Shown here piece by piece: positions 1 to 12,125 of a stretch of 64,000 nucleotides of DNA. The stretch is from Echinarachnius parma (taxonomy: Eukaryota > Echinodermata > Echinoidea > Clypeasteroida > Echinarachniidae). The notes under the pieces are model-generated. The model had not been told where the DNA came from. It saw only the letters and a list, made by a program, of their open reading frames with translations, and did not search any database. Made by a program: the position numbers and the translations under genes. The stretch covers positions 1 to 64,000 of the forward strand of contig JBAMJV010000879.1 of the NCBI GenBank assembly GCA_037951105.1. Reading direction: 5' to 3'. Positions within the stretch are counted from its first letter, which is position 1; every line of letters starts with the position of its first letter.

Positions 1-329
1 ACAATTTGGATTTCTAGATAGCTTCGTAGCTTATTAATGTACTGATATCGTAACTCTTTAATGGAAAGTGGATTTAACCCCTTTTTGAACCAAACTCTAC
101 AATTCTAGTCAAATCAGTCGTTCATGGTCAACTCTCTGACAGTATTGTCATTATAGTTAGCGTTACCATGACAACCGCATTATATTCCTATTGCATAAAT
201 CAAACTGCTCAGTCATGTCATTCGGACGTGCTGGTCATAGGTTCGCGGTAGGAGATGGGGGTTGGTTGTGTGGAATATTACGTCCATTGGAAGTATATAT
301 GGTAGTTTACGGTGAGGGTTAGCCCATAA

Positions 330-650
330 TGGGGGGGGGGGGGGGGGGGGGGGCTAGAGAGGGGTGTGGGGATGGGTGTGAGGGAAAGAGGGGGTATCAT
401 ATAAGGGTAGGTGAGGGAGGGGTGTTAAAGTAGGGGTGTAAGATTGTGTGAGGAAGGGGTATAACGTAAGGGGGGGGGGTGTAGTGAGAGGGGTGTGAGG
501 GAAAGAGGGGGGGGTATTATAAGAGTAGTTGAGGGAGGTTGTGAGAGAAGGGCTGAGAAAGGGGTGTGAGATTGTGTGAGGAAGGGGGGGGGGGGGTATA
601 AGATTGGGAAGGGGAGGGGGGGGGGGGGGTGTGTAGTGAGAGAGGGGCAA
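330..650. repeat. G-rich homopurine-like tract
   Basis: Runs of up to 20 G separated by GTGTGAGGGAAAGAG-type units, almost pure G/A/T on the plus strand. Prone to quadruplex or triplex formation. The minus-strand open frames here are proline-rich artefacts. Confidence 0.9.
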
Positions 651-1007
651 GGGTTCCCACAATGGGCATCCTGCATAGGCCTATAATTCACCTGCTGTTA
701 TGTATATATGATATATTTCCCCACAACTGCGAGAGGGGCTAATGGCCTAGCGAGGTCGGACTGATAGGGAACACAGCTCAAGTTATACTTTATTATTAAA
801 CACCGGATGTTGCATGGAACTAGTCGATAACTTCGTCGAATGCGACATGGTATAGGAAGGTCGTTTCTTATACAGTATGGTTTATGAGTTGATATAAACT
901 TTTAGCACTAAAACTGCTAAACCGACAAATGTACAACCAGAGTAGGATGAGGCCAGCACGGTGTGGTCGCGGATTTGATCCGGTCGAGGCAGTGCAATTT
1001 AGGAGGA
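651..1007. other. Non-coding, nothing recognised
   Basis: No gene-like open frame, splice structure or repeat family visible. Confidence 0.5.
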
Positions 1008-1123
1008 TGGCTGCTAACTTCAATTTTCATAGTTTTAGCCAAACAATCTTACTAAATCTAGCCACAAAAAGGTTAGTGTTGTTCGCAGCTATATTATGTT
1101 TTGAAAATTGAAGTTAGCAGCCA
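1008..1123. repeat. Inverted repeat, 22-bp arms
   Basis: Arms TGGCTGCTAACTTCAATTTT (1008) and its complement ending at 1123 flank about 70 bp. Possibly a small foldback element. Confidence 0.75.
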
Positions 1124-1485
1124 CAAATAACATATCGGCAAGTCGGACAAAATCTGGCGCGCGGATCTTGTCCGCCGAATGGCCAGGACTAATCCCGCGG
1201 CCGGACTTTTCGCGCTCCACAACGGCGGGCTACCGGCTCGGAACACCACCACCCCAAACTAATATTAATGACAAATTGACAGGTAACATCTTTAGTAGTC
1301 CATACCACCAAAAAGTTCAGAAAAACATGTTTCCACATTTAAAACAATTATGTATTTGGAAAAACGCGTCACCATTCTCAATAATAATGCAACTACCTTT
1401 CTCCAGGGCGAACGAATCGTCGGGATTCTATTGTCTCCAAACGTACGTCTGAATAGAATTGGCGCGCTCTCAGACGTTGGACGCA

Positions 1486-1516
1486 TACGGAACCATCATA
1501 TAATGATGGTTCCGTA
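1486..1516. repeat. 31-bp perfect palindrome
   Basis: TACGGAACCATCAT is mirrored by its complement around a 3-bp centre (ATA). Confidence 0.9.
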
Positions 1517-2389
1517 AGTGGTGGTAAGTAGTAGTATTGCTTATGAATTACACAACCCTTTGCAAAGTGTTGAGCATCTATTTGATATCACACAACGGTA
1601 CCAAAACATATTGTTATTTGTTGTTCTTTGCCTGGTGGTCCCCTAGAATGAACGTGATGTCATTATTATACTTCATACGATGATTGCTACCTTTTTGCAG
1701 TGAAATACACCTGATCTCTGCGAGTATGATGACGATAATTTCCTCTTGTGAGAAATCAGACAGTTGAGGGCGAGAACGCCGTTATCCCCCATGTACTGCG
1801 TACATCAATGTAACTATATATAGCACTAACCCAACAAGTGGGTCAGAATTTTGAAAGTGCACTTTTCGGCCAAACAGGGTAAAATTCAATTTATTTTTGT
1901 ATTTAAAGACATCTATCTAATGTGAAAGCATGCAATCCTAGCTTTCAGGCGTACCCCATTATACTGGGAAACTCCATGTGGTTCCGTTTTTATTCACTGT
2001 GAAGTAACCCATCTCCAAAAGGCGACGTCCGTGAGGGATTATGTAGATATAGATTTAGTACCCATATATCTCATTTATTTTCTGTCCATATACAGCTTAT
2101 ATTCGGACATTTTACTTCTAAGACTTGGCTTCTCTCTGTATGCCAAACGTGGATTGTGTTTATTTGCCAAATAGAAAATACAAACGTCCAAACTTTGACT
2201 GAATTGTTATATTTCTTTTTAAATAATGTATTATCGGAACCTTTGCTTTCTTTAGCCGCATTTTTTAGGAACGCACCTATATACGCTCGTATTCCCGTAT
2301 CACATATTTTAATGTGCATGTTAATAGGATCAATTGCTGTCTAGATCATATATTACATAATTACATGACCAAAGAGAGTATAGTTTTCA

Positions 2390-2422
2390 TCACGGACGTT
2401 CCCATATCGCTCACGGACGTTC
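2390..2422 (+). repeat. TCACGGACGTTC pair, 21-bp spacing
   Basis: Exact copies at 2390-2401 and 2411-2422. Confidence 0.95.
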
Positions 2423-2760
2423 GCCAGAAACAAGAATGTTGGCAGAATGATCTGATCTCATCAAAAAGAGTTTCTATTCTTCGTAAATGGCTTTAAAACA
2501 GGGTCATTATAGAAACAAACTTGAACATTGCAATAAACCTTTAAAATGGTTTGGTTTTTTACATGGACCTGGTCGTTATAACGAGTCCTATTATTGGTTT
2601 AAATTGATTTAATGCTTATAGAACAATATGATGATAATACTTTATCTATTCCTATTATATTTAAGCTAGAGACCATGTATACATCCTAGTCAGATATAAA
2701 AGTAGCATTTCCAAGTCGCCTGGTCCCTCTTTCTTACTATATTGTTTTTTAATTACAATT

Positions 2761-2793
2761 TCACGGACGTTCGCATAAATTTCACGGACGTTC
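2761..2793 (+). repeat. TCACGGACGTTC pair, 21-bp spacing
   Basis: Exact copies at 2761-2772 and 2782-2793, with an AT-rich 9-bp spacer. Confidence 0.95.
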
Positions 2794-3136
2794 TCTGCCT
2801 GAACAGTCTTACAGAAATTGATGACAACATTTATTTGAATCTCCTCCAGGACCAATATAAAACATATAAATTTATCAGTTGATATGATTTTAGCTATCTG
2901 AATTAATTATAATGACATGTCTGCTACTTAACTATCACTCTTAGTGGACCTGTGGAAATCGTAACCCCTAATTTTACACCGGCTTTCCCCGGTTGGGCAC
3001 TCTATAACAGAAATGCCACTATACTTCTGTAAATAAATGATTTTACAACATTTCTGCAAACATAAATAACATGTATAATCAAAATAAAGGCCATTTTCCA
3101 GTTTACCAGAATACGGTTCTCACATGAGTCTTAATG

Positions 3137-3169
3137 TCACGGACGTTCGTATTAATTTCACGGACGTTC
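3137..3169 (+). repeat. TCACGGACGTTC pair, 21-bp spacing
   Basis: Exact copies at 3137-3148 and 3158-3169, with an AT-rich 9-bp spacer. Confidence 0.95.
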
Positions 3170-4984
3170 TCGAATTGCCTATAGTGGTACCCAAGTGTCC
3201 CATCTCGAGTCAATTAATTACAGAAATAAATGTAAGTGCCAACATAACGTAAGTGCAATTATATATGCCTATCACACGTTTCAAACCTTGCCCATAGATG
3301 TATTTTGACTTTGGGAGACCCATAATATATAAACTGTTATTTTGGTTTGTGTATGTTGTACATATATTTCGATTCAATTCGTATATGGTTTATTAATTGA
3401 AAATACATATATTTATCTATTCCAGCTATATGGCTGAATTGCTAATATGCATTTTCACAAAACATAAACAAACTGAGGGTAACAAAAGCCATGAGCAAAG
3501 TAAATAATATACTCGTATAACTTATTTCTTAAATGAATACATATAGATTGCATTTTAGATCATACATGCATATGTTTTGTATAAAGAAATATTAGACATA
3601 GAAAACCATATATTACGCTAAATATATACGCTAAACATATTATATGTGTTTATTATCGCATTTTATTATTATATTTAGAAAGAATATTTTAATTAATGTA
3701 AAACCAAGCGCATAATTATTATATAAAAACAATCATTTTAAAGCCTAACTGTTTAAATCTAATTTGCAGAGATTATAAATTGTTTTATAACATTAATATG
3801 TCAAAGTTAAATCTTTCAATAATCACGTGATAGTTAATTCCGATGTTTCCTGGCCCACATCTCGTTTCCCAATCGGTTAATGTTTCAATTAGAATTAAGA
3901 ACAATGTTGACCTTGAATGGTTTATTATAAATATTGCGCGAGCTGAAAGTGTATAATATTATAATGATCGTAGCAAAAACAATATTTTGATATATCATAA
4001 AGAACAAAACAGCCAATATTATATATTATTACGATGAAGTCATCAAAATAATGCATAAAATCTTACAATCTCTATTAAATGGAAGAATTCCAACAAATCT
4101 AATCCCTTGCTAGATATAATTTCAAACGATACCACATAATTTGGCACTATTAACAGATTGAAGCAGAGATGCTTTGAAAACCCATTCATACGTCATCATA
4201 ATAATAAATGTGTTTGTCTCTAGATCTGCATACTTACGGGCTGGATATTGCAGCTTTGCACATCAGGCATAAATTATGATACAATTATGTATTTATTATC
4301 GTATTATCATTATTATCATCATTATTATTTTATTCATTTTTTTTTCTTTTTTGAGGGGGGGGGGGGGGGGGGGGAGAGGGGTATGCATGTATTCGTTGTT
4401 TTTTCGTAATACAGTCAATATTGTAAAGCAAGTAGCTATCCTCTCGCAAGTAGCTGACGACCTTTGTGATGTACCTCTTCTTTTCAAACAACTGGCGTCA
4501 TACAGCCATTTAGTTGGACTTTAATCCGACAGGCAGATGAGAAAACAGTCTCAAAGCCTGCAGCAGAGGAGGAGCCGACAGTCTCAAGTTTTGCAGAGGG
4601 TGGGGCAACAGTTTCCACTTAGACCTTCGGTTGAAATGTTGTTATTGCGCATATACCCCCTTATTATCATTATGTTTTGAACAGCTTTCTTTCGCTTGTA
4701 GGCCTGCGACTGTGCACAATCATAATCTTGGGGTTTGCCTTCCTATAGTATAATGTCAACGCTGCACGGGTAGAAGTAAATATAATATCTAGGGGTATTA
4801 CAAAACAGCTAAGCAAGGTGATCAAATGTAAAACGAACCTCCGTGATGGTGACTAAAATCAACATAATTCATGTGTGGTTGCAGTGACCTGGGTCGAAAG
4901 GCACACACAAGGGGCACCTGCTGTCAAAAAATTGTGCCAGTACTTGAACTTTTACTAAGATTTTTGGGGCCATAAATGACGAAC

Positions 4985-5689
4985 GAACGTCCGTGAGCAC
5001 AACATTTCATAAGTTTGTTACAGTTAAATGACTTGCAGGAAATAAATCCATATGGGATATGAGAGACATAACAATGTACTAACAACATCAAACGGTATCA
5101 ACTTGATGTCAGCGTTTAACATGGTAACATTATTAGAACAATTTTCAGATCGAACGTCCGTGAACGAACGTCCGAGCGAACGTCCGTATCATAAATAGTT
5201 GTCAAAAGGCTTCGAAAATGCCTGATATAAGTTTTTGGTTAGCTGCTTGCAAATAAAATTGCTGTACCGGTGTCTACGTGCAGATAAGCAGACTCAGATT
5301 CGTAACTGGGTCTACTCTTGCCGGACGTTCGTTTTCATCACGGACGTTCACGAAGATCAGTTTCGGCCCAACCAAACATTGTATTTGATAGATAGTTTTC
5401 AAATAGGCAAAATACTGTGGCCCTACTGTGAGTTCATCAGACTGACCCCAGCAATGATGACTAGGATGCACTTCGCTGAGTAGTGATGATACAAGACGAC
5501 AGAACGTCCGTGACGAAATCCAGTATAATTTCATACAAAAAAATGTTACTCCGCGAGCAGGAGTAGTTGGCCAACAATTTTTGTAGAATGTGTTCAGTGG
5601 TTCAACCCTTAGTTTTGGCAATAGTTTTTGTTTTGACAACTAAGTAGAATTCTGGTTGTATGAATTTTAATGTATGTTCACGGACGTTC
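4985..5689. repeat. Right-hand cluster of the 12-mer, mostly inverted
   Basis: GAACGTCCGTGA at 4985, 5152 and 5502; variants at 5166 and 5178; forward copies at 5338 (degenerate partner 5319) and 5678. Cluster starts are 167, 167, 183 and 176 bp apart. Confidence 0.92.
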
Positions 5690-6098
5690 ACTTATTATGA
5701 CCTTTCCTATTGAAATGTACCATGAGATCATATCAATGCCGCTCTACCGCCAATTATTATGTGATACATGCTCAAGACATGTAAGATAGAAAATATAGAC
5801 GTTAATGCCTTTAATGTTGATTAATATTTTTTTTATCAGGTTAAAAAAAATCATAATTTTGTGGAAAATGCCAACTTATGCTATTTTTTCACATTTGAGG
5901 TCCTGTGGCATGAAACCAAATGTTTGAAATGATATAAAACTATACATTTTTTGAAAGCCTTAGTAATTCTCTTTAATATGAGACCCAAAACAGGTATATC
6001 AGAGTTAATGGTGAGACACAGCAAATGATAGAAGCGCTCAAGGTCTGGAAATGGCTAAAAGTGCACTTTTCAAAAATCTGACCCAAATACAATGGGTG

Positions 6099-6174
6099 AT
6101 TTCAAGTACGGTGCTGGTGTTGGTGTTGGTGTTATCGCAACACTAACACCAGCCTCTAGCACCGTACTTGAAAT
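6099..6174. repeat. Hairpin with 17-bp perfect arms
   Basis: ATTTCAAGTACGGTGCT and its complement flank GGTGTT-type short repeats. The same arm sequence recurs near 11895-11920. Confidence 0.85.
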
Positions 6175-6556
6175 GCCTCGGTGTTAGAGATTTGACCTCG
6201 GATCCGTGACGGCATTCCAACTTCCGCATCCGGTAGTTGGTGTCGAGCGTCGTCTGCTGAACCGAGCTCCGCAGTCGGTGTTAACAATTTGCATGCAATT
6301 TCCCTATTCACTAACACCAAACCCTAGGGATTAAGAAACTCGTCATTTCAAGTTCGGTGTTAGCGATTTTAGAGGTCAATGATCAGCTGGCGGTATTGTA
6401 AAGAAGGATAGTTTACTGATTTTAAAATGTTTTGATGTACATTTATCAAATTCTACTTACATGATAGGTGTTTAATTGTGGGTTGCAAATTAAAAGAGGA
6501 CAGATAGATCTACAAATTAGTATGACTATGAACTGCAAACCGTGACATTATATAAC

Positions 6557-6669
6557 AGCTTTTACGAGTTTTGTGTAGTATTTCTATTTATCATCATTTG
6601 TTGTACGATATAATATATCGTACAACAAATGATGATAAATAGAAATACTATACAAAACTCGTAAAAGCT
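6557..6669. repeat. Near-perfect palindrome 1 (113 bp)
   Basis: Arms of about 55 bp starting AGCTTTTACGAGTTTTG and meeting in an AT-rich centre near 6613; only one arm mismatch noticed. Confidence 0.93.
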
Positions 6670-7030
6670 TTATCAACTCACATAATTATCCAGGGCATAC
6701 TTTCCATAACAAATTTACCCTGAGATAAATTGCGTTTATCATAAGATGTAGCAAATACGATTAATTGTTGTTTTTCATCATGTATGTGGTACTAATATTG
6801 TCAACTACTACTAATACTACTTCATGCTACTAATGATTTTTGTATTTAGTATCATTAGTAATAGTAGCATGAAGTAGTATTGGCAATATAGCAGTAGACA
6901 TTATTAGTACCACATACATGATGAAAAACAACAATTAATCGTATTCGCTACATCTTATGATAAACGCTATTTATATCAGGGTAAATTTGTTATGGAAAGT
7001 ATGCCCTGGATAATTATGTGAGTTGATAAA
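6669..7030. repeat. Near-perfect palindrome 2 (about 360 bp)
   Basis: Arms of roughly 170 bp starting TTTATCAACTCACATAATTA with a few substitutions, centre near 6850. It abuts palindrome 1 directly. Confidence 0.93.
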
Positions 7031-8020
7031 TCCATACAAGGTCTGATCTCGAGTCTAATTTATGCTAATTAATTAGGGTATTGTAATTGTGTACTCGAAA
7101 TTCAAAATAAACGTAAACATTAATGCACAACTTGAACTGCAATTTCATAACGTACGGTAATCGTTATCGTTAACGTAAATAGTAAACAAGTGCATATTGA
7201 CGTGGATCAATACCAATAATAATGTGCTAGCAGTATCATTTACTTTTCCAACTGGATTTTCTATCATCAATTTGCTGAAAATAGACGGACTGTGTCATGT
7301 AATGTAAGTCACTTGTAAATTAGAATTATATCGATATTACTTAGACTTCAACTCGATTTAGATTTTAGAGTAGGACTGACTCTGAGTCTGACTCTGACTG
7401 AGGTCTAGACTCGAGTCTAGAGACTAGGACTTCATCACTTCATTTTAAATTTAATGTCATGATTGATATGATAATCAAGCTTCGATCGGCTTAGAAATTA
7501 GACTTTAGGCTAGCTAAGAATAGACTCTCTAGAAAGTTAGACATGTACCAAATGATTTTGTTTAATTTTGTTGTGTTGTCTGTTTTACTGAGAGGTACTA
7601 TGGTATGCAAGGGGTTGCAATACCGAACGGGTTGTAATATATTACCGTACATGCAAATTCCAATAGGAAAAACGTTCGAATTATGAAAGTTGAATTTGAA
7701 AGTCGGCATTAACGGAGGATAATAAATGGATGTTTAGCAAACATTTTCCACCATTTCCCGAAGAAAATAAGCGCCCTGAGGCGTTATACGCGCGTTTTGC
7801 CGCGCACCAGTGGCAGCGCGCATGTCAATGACATTCCCATGCAAAACATTCACGTTTGGTGCGTCCGGTTAATACAACCCGGTTTGTGCGCTACAAAAAA
7901 TTCTGCTTTCTTGAAAGGGTGCCGTAAAAGTTCAATTTGCGTAAGTTTGCCGCTTTTTTCTACGAAATAAGCTATCAATTCTTTATCTTGAGAATATATA
8001 GATCACTTTTTTGTGTTTTA
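7031..8020. other. Non-coding, nothing recognised
   Basis: AT-rich. A short GACTCTGA/CTAGACTC low-complexity patch near 7370-7430 is the only structure seen. Confidence 0.5.
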
Positions 8021-8629
8021 TTCATATCCAACGTGGCCAGTTCTGGCATAATTATGCTTTCTGGCATAATTTTGACCCTTTTGGCATATAGCATTATGCC
8101 TAGCATAATTTAACGAATTCTGGCATAATTTGACCCTTTTTAGCATAATTCTGGCTCGAAGATCCTGGTCTCAGCCTCGGAATTTGTGTACAAACCCTGG
8201 TCTTGCCTCGAAAATTTGGGACTGGACCTGGTCTCGGTCTCAAAAACGTCGAAAATTCTCAGTCTAGGCTTCGAAAAATTTCTACGACTACCCCCCCCCC
8301 CCCGCTTACAGGATTCCCAACCAATGGGTCCTGGTCTAGACCTTGATAATTTGGAACTGGAGACCTGGTCTAGACCTCGAAAATTTGGGACGGGACCAGG
8401 TCTCGGCTTCGAAAATTTTCTACGACTACCCCCCCCCCCCCCCCCCCCGCTTACAGGATTTTTCTCAACAAATGGGTCCTGGTCTTGGCCTCAAAATTCC
8501 CTGGTCTGGGTCTAAAAATTGACTCTCGGCTCCGAAAGAGGGTTTGGCATAATTTTTGGCGATATAGCATAATTTTCGCTGCTCTCCTAGCATAATTGCA
8601 TTTTTTTCACTGGCCACACTGTTCATATC
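8021..8629. mobile_element. 593-bp hAT-like MITE with GCATAAT subterminal repeats
   Basis: Element 8029-8621 ends CAACGTGGCCAGT and ACTGGCCACACTG and is flanked by TTCATATC on both sides (8021-8028, 8622-8629). The ends carry about seven (left) and three (right) copies of GGCATAATT-like words. The centre has two copies of a C-run module followed by GCTTACAGG. Confidence 0.88.
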
Positions 8630-8859
8630 TCTGTTCTTCATGTTGATCGTTTTCATGGCGTAAAGAAATGGTATCCGGTAATAGGACCCAATACCATACT
8701 TGGTAGTGGTGTTGCAGCTATTTTATTAGTTCAGTAAATTATAATAGTTTTTATAACTAAGCTAAATAGTATAGTAGTAGTATGGTAATAATATAAATTG
8801 TGAATTTTCCCTGTACTGTAGGCTAGCAGAAATGTTAATAGCTTAAATCCTAAAGTAAA

Positions 8860-9480
8860 AATACAATATACTAGCCTGGCCTGGGGCCTGGCCTAGCCCT
8901 ATCATTTCGCTGGTTTAATAAATTCACACTCAAATAGAGACTAGACAATTGCCTTACTCTGACTCTGTCTCTTCTCTAGTGTAGGTCAAACTAGTACAAA
9001 TTGTTACTAAACTAGAATTCGGAGTAACTATTTATGACGCTTGCAGCCGGCATAGCCAGACCTAGAGGCTAGAGGCGCCTAGGGCTGGCTAGTCAACTTT
9101 AAAGTGCGGCCTAAATCTAGACATCTAGGCATATCTTGTATTGTAGTAAGCCTAGTACTAGTAGTAGTACCTTTTCTAGTACTTATGTAAGATTATAAAA
9201 TTAGCAATACAATAATAGCAAGACAAGTTTATACACCGCCCTAGATTTATGATTAGAATTATATACTTTTTATAATTTTAATAGGAATTAGTACAATCGA
9301 TCGAAGTGCTAGCCTAAGCCCTAGACTAGAGCTAGTATCTAGAGACTAGGACATGAGTAGAGAATTACACTCCAGAAGGTCTAGTTTAGGTTAAGTCATA
9401 AACCTCAGTCTAGGCCTAGCCCTAGCCCTAGGTAGAACCGTGGAGGCTAGGCAGAGCTAGCTCGTATGACGGGGGCTACC
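8860..9480. repeat. CTAG-rich region
   Basis: The tetramer CTAG is strongly over-represented (CCTAGCCCTAG, ACTAGTACTAG). A second CTAG-rich patch lies at 15480-15960. Confidence 0.7.
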
Positions 9481-10040
9481 TGTGCTACTGCTGCTGCTAG
9501 TAATAACTTGTTCGTTCAACTTATTTTTAGTTTTACTATAATATAACTAGGTAAAGTTCTCTAAATTAACCCTTGTTTCCTTTTAAAAATATGTGACATA
9601 TCTTTATATCCAAAGTTTCAAATCTGTAAAATACAAATTTAGCAAACAATTAGACTAATAATAATATTAATGGCAGTGCCAATATTTACATTATAAACTA
9701 ATAATGGTATGATTATTAAATAAGATCTGGCTAATTGATGCTTCAAGCAGTGTCGGTCGATCAGTAGACTTCAACAATGATCACGGTCTATAAACAAAAG
9801 ATAAAATGAAATACCCTTAATTAAAATCAGAATATAACATAATCCTCTAATCATTTATACTAAGATACGGGGGTATAAACACTTTTTTTTCTTAGGTCTA
9901 CTTTAAAATTATTAGTCACCTCTTAAATTACCTAACCTTACACTTAGATCTAGGCTGTAGGCTACTCTCCTCTAGGACTAGTTCTTTGTTACGTTTTGCA
10001 TATGGAAAATGTTTTTGAGATAAAACCGTGATAATACTAC
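9481..10040. other. Non-coding, nothing recognised
   Basis: AT-rich sequence without gene-like or repeat structure. Confidence 0.5.
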
Positions 10041-10583
10041 TTAAAGGGGTAGTTTAGTTTTGGTAAGGCTGAACTTTAGTAGCCAAAACCTGCACAGTAA
10101 CATTAAAAACTAATAGTTATAACTCCACCATGCTCGAAAGGTATACAAAATTACAAACGTCTAAGTAAAAAGCCCGTTATCATTCAAAAAGAGCCATTTA
10201 AACACAAGAGGGCGCTTTTTAAAAGGCACTGGTTTCAACCATTTTTCATACAAAATTATGCATGTGATGTTTTATTGATATAATGATTAAATAGAGAGAT
10301 CATCAACAACTATTTAAGAAACGCTTTTGAAATTTTTTGAAAAAGTGCAAGCATCTTGTTTATTTTTTCAAAAAATCATCTAATTATTTGGGCCCCAAAT
10401 AATTATAAGATCGGATATATTTATTGATATTTCAGCCGTTTCTGGGTCGATTTTGACCAAATAAAGTTTATTCTGCCATTAAAATTGCATGTTCTCTCAA
10501 ATTCGACACTCAGTTTTTCATTACCTCACAAAAAAATTGTGATGTGCAGCGCCCTCTCTACCAAAACTAAACTACCCCTTTAA
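10041..10583. mobile_element. TTAA-ended MITE, copy 1
   Basis: Begins TTAAAGGGGTAGTTTAGTTT and ends with its complement. About 90% similar by eye to 38043-38588. TTAA at both ends fits piggyBac-type targets or is part of the terminal repeat. Confidence 0.85.
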
Positions 10584-11202
10584 AACTAAATTCAAAACAA
10601 TACTTTGGTTGTTGTTTTTTTTCTTATTTTTCTCCAGTAATACTTAACAGGAAAAGTAAGATATGAGTGAAAGTGTCAACGTAATAGATCAATTTTATGA
10701 ACCCGTCATTTTGTTTGAGAATAGTCTATACTTTAGAATATAAAAGCCTAGATTACACTTACTAAATTGAGATCTTGTCCCAATTAGTTAAGAACAATTA
10801 CGAATAAATAATGGAACGAAAGTTTGAGCTCAAAACAATTGAATTGTGCACATAGCCATTCGACATGGCACAGCCACAGGCCGTCACGCAAATCTTGCAA
10901 ATATCATACCGAAACGCTAAAAAAATAACGTTTTTGAAAAAAATAAGGCTTATTGTAAAATTGTACATGTTAGAAATGAGAGTTCTTAATAAATACTCTC
11001 ACGTCCATGGTATATTTTGCCAGAGTACATTGATTTCGGGCTTTTTTTACGTGAAATATACAACAATTTTGTGCTTTTCGGGCGGATTTATTGGCGTCGA
11101 GCTATCGATATGCTGGTGTTAGGCTATCGATACTTGGTATCGGTATCGTCGTTAATCCGAACGCTGGTGTTAGAGCTCGGATTAACAGCAAATATGGGCT
11201 GT
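10584..11202. other. Non-coding, nothing recognised
   Basis: The open frame at 10865-11122 has no recognisable domain and I do not support it as a gene. Confidence 0.5.
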
Positions 11203-11876
11203 TATATCCCTCATGAGATCGTTTTACCATTGTATTTGACAAATGATAGTTTTGGACAACACGCGCAATCCCCGCGCAATCACTTGACCGGGCTGTTAGC
11301 AAAAAATTAACACTAAAAGTTCGTTACGCGTTCGTCCCATAGATCATGTGTTTAAGCAAAATGCACACGCGATCAAATTTGTGCAGTGCTCTATGGCGCA
11401 CACGTTCTAGTCACGTGATTGCCATCGCTGGTAAAAACTAACACCCTAGGAAGAAGAACGCCAAGACAGCCAATAAGCACATCCGTGGGAGCGTTAGCAC
11501 GCATTCATTGCGTATGTGCGCAACTGCCAGCGCGTTGGTGCGCACTCGGTTTTGCGTCTTTGTGATTGTATGCGCAAAATAACAATGACTTTAAGCGTAT
11601 TAGATGCGCCCAGGTTCTGGAGGCTCATCTGGCTTCATTAATGTCGATTGATTTTTATATCAAAATTTACAAGCGATTTTATGAAATATTCAAGAGATTT
11701 TCACTTATTTTGCTATAAGCTGAACACAATCACTGATATTGATGAGTGATATAAAACAACTAACGAATGGGCTTCTTGTGATAGTCAAATCTATTACCGA
11801 GGTGGGCTCAAAAATGATTATTACCCGAAGCGTAGCTGAGGGTAATAGTCATTTTGAGCCCACCGACTAACACCAA
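11203..11876. repeat. 700-bp module, copy M1, hairpin inverted
   Basis: Starts TATATCCCTCATGAGATCG; diagnostic words include GTTCGTTACGCGTTCGTCCC and CATCCGTGGGAGCG. Ends in the complex hairpin, but here the loop reads CGAAGCGTAGCTG, opposite to M3 and M4, and the far arm is truncated. Confidence 0.88.
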
Positions 11877-11889
11877 CACTAACACCAAC

Positions 11890-12125
11890 ACCAACACCAG
11901 CACCGTACTTGAAATCACTCAATTGATTAGACCGAATAGTGTGTTACGACTTTCTAGCACTAACTCAACACAGGCAGTTTATTAGACCGAGTCGTGTGTT
12001 ACGACTATCTAATACTAACCCAACAAACACAATTGATTATATCGAGTCGTATGTAACGACTATCTAATACTAACCCAACAAACACAATTGATTATATCGA
12101 GTCGTATGTTACGACTATCTAATAT
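11890..12125. repeat. 55-bp satellite, four units
   Basis: Unit starts ACTAACCCAACAAACACAAT and contains GAGTCGTATGTTACGACT, itself a small palindrome. Confidence 0.9.

Larger units (their letters stand above)
1840..6085. mobile_element. 4.2-kb segment bounded by inverted repeats, with a dispersed 12-mer
   Basis: Left GGGTCAGAATTTTGAAAGTG (from 1840, continuing CACTTTT) is matched in inverted orientation by 6056-6084. Between them lie about 15 copies of TCACGGACGTTC or its complement (2023-5689) and none that I found elsewhere. There is no transposase-like frame. I infer a large non-autonomous DNA element with subterminal repeats; an alternative is a regulatory array. Confidence 0.55.
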
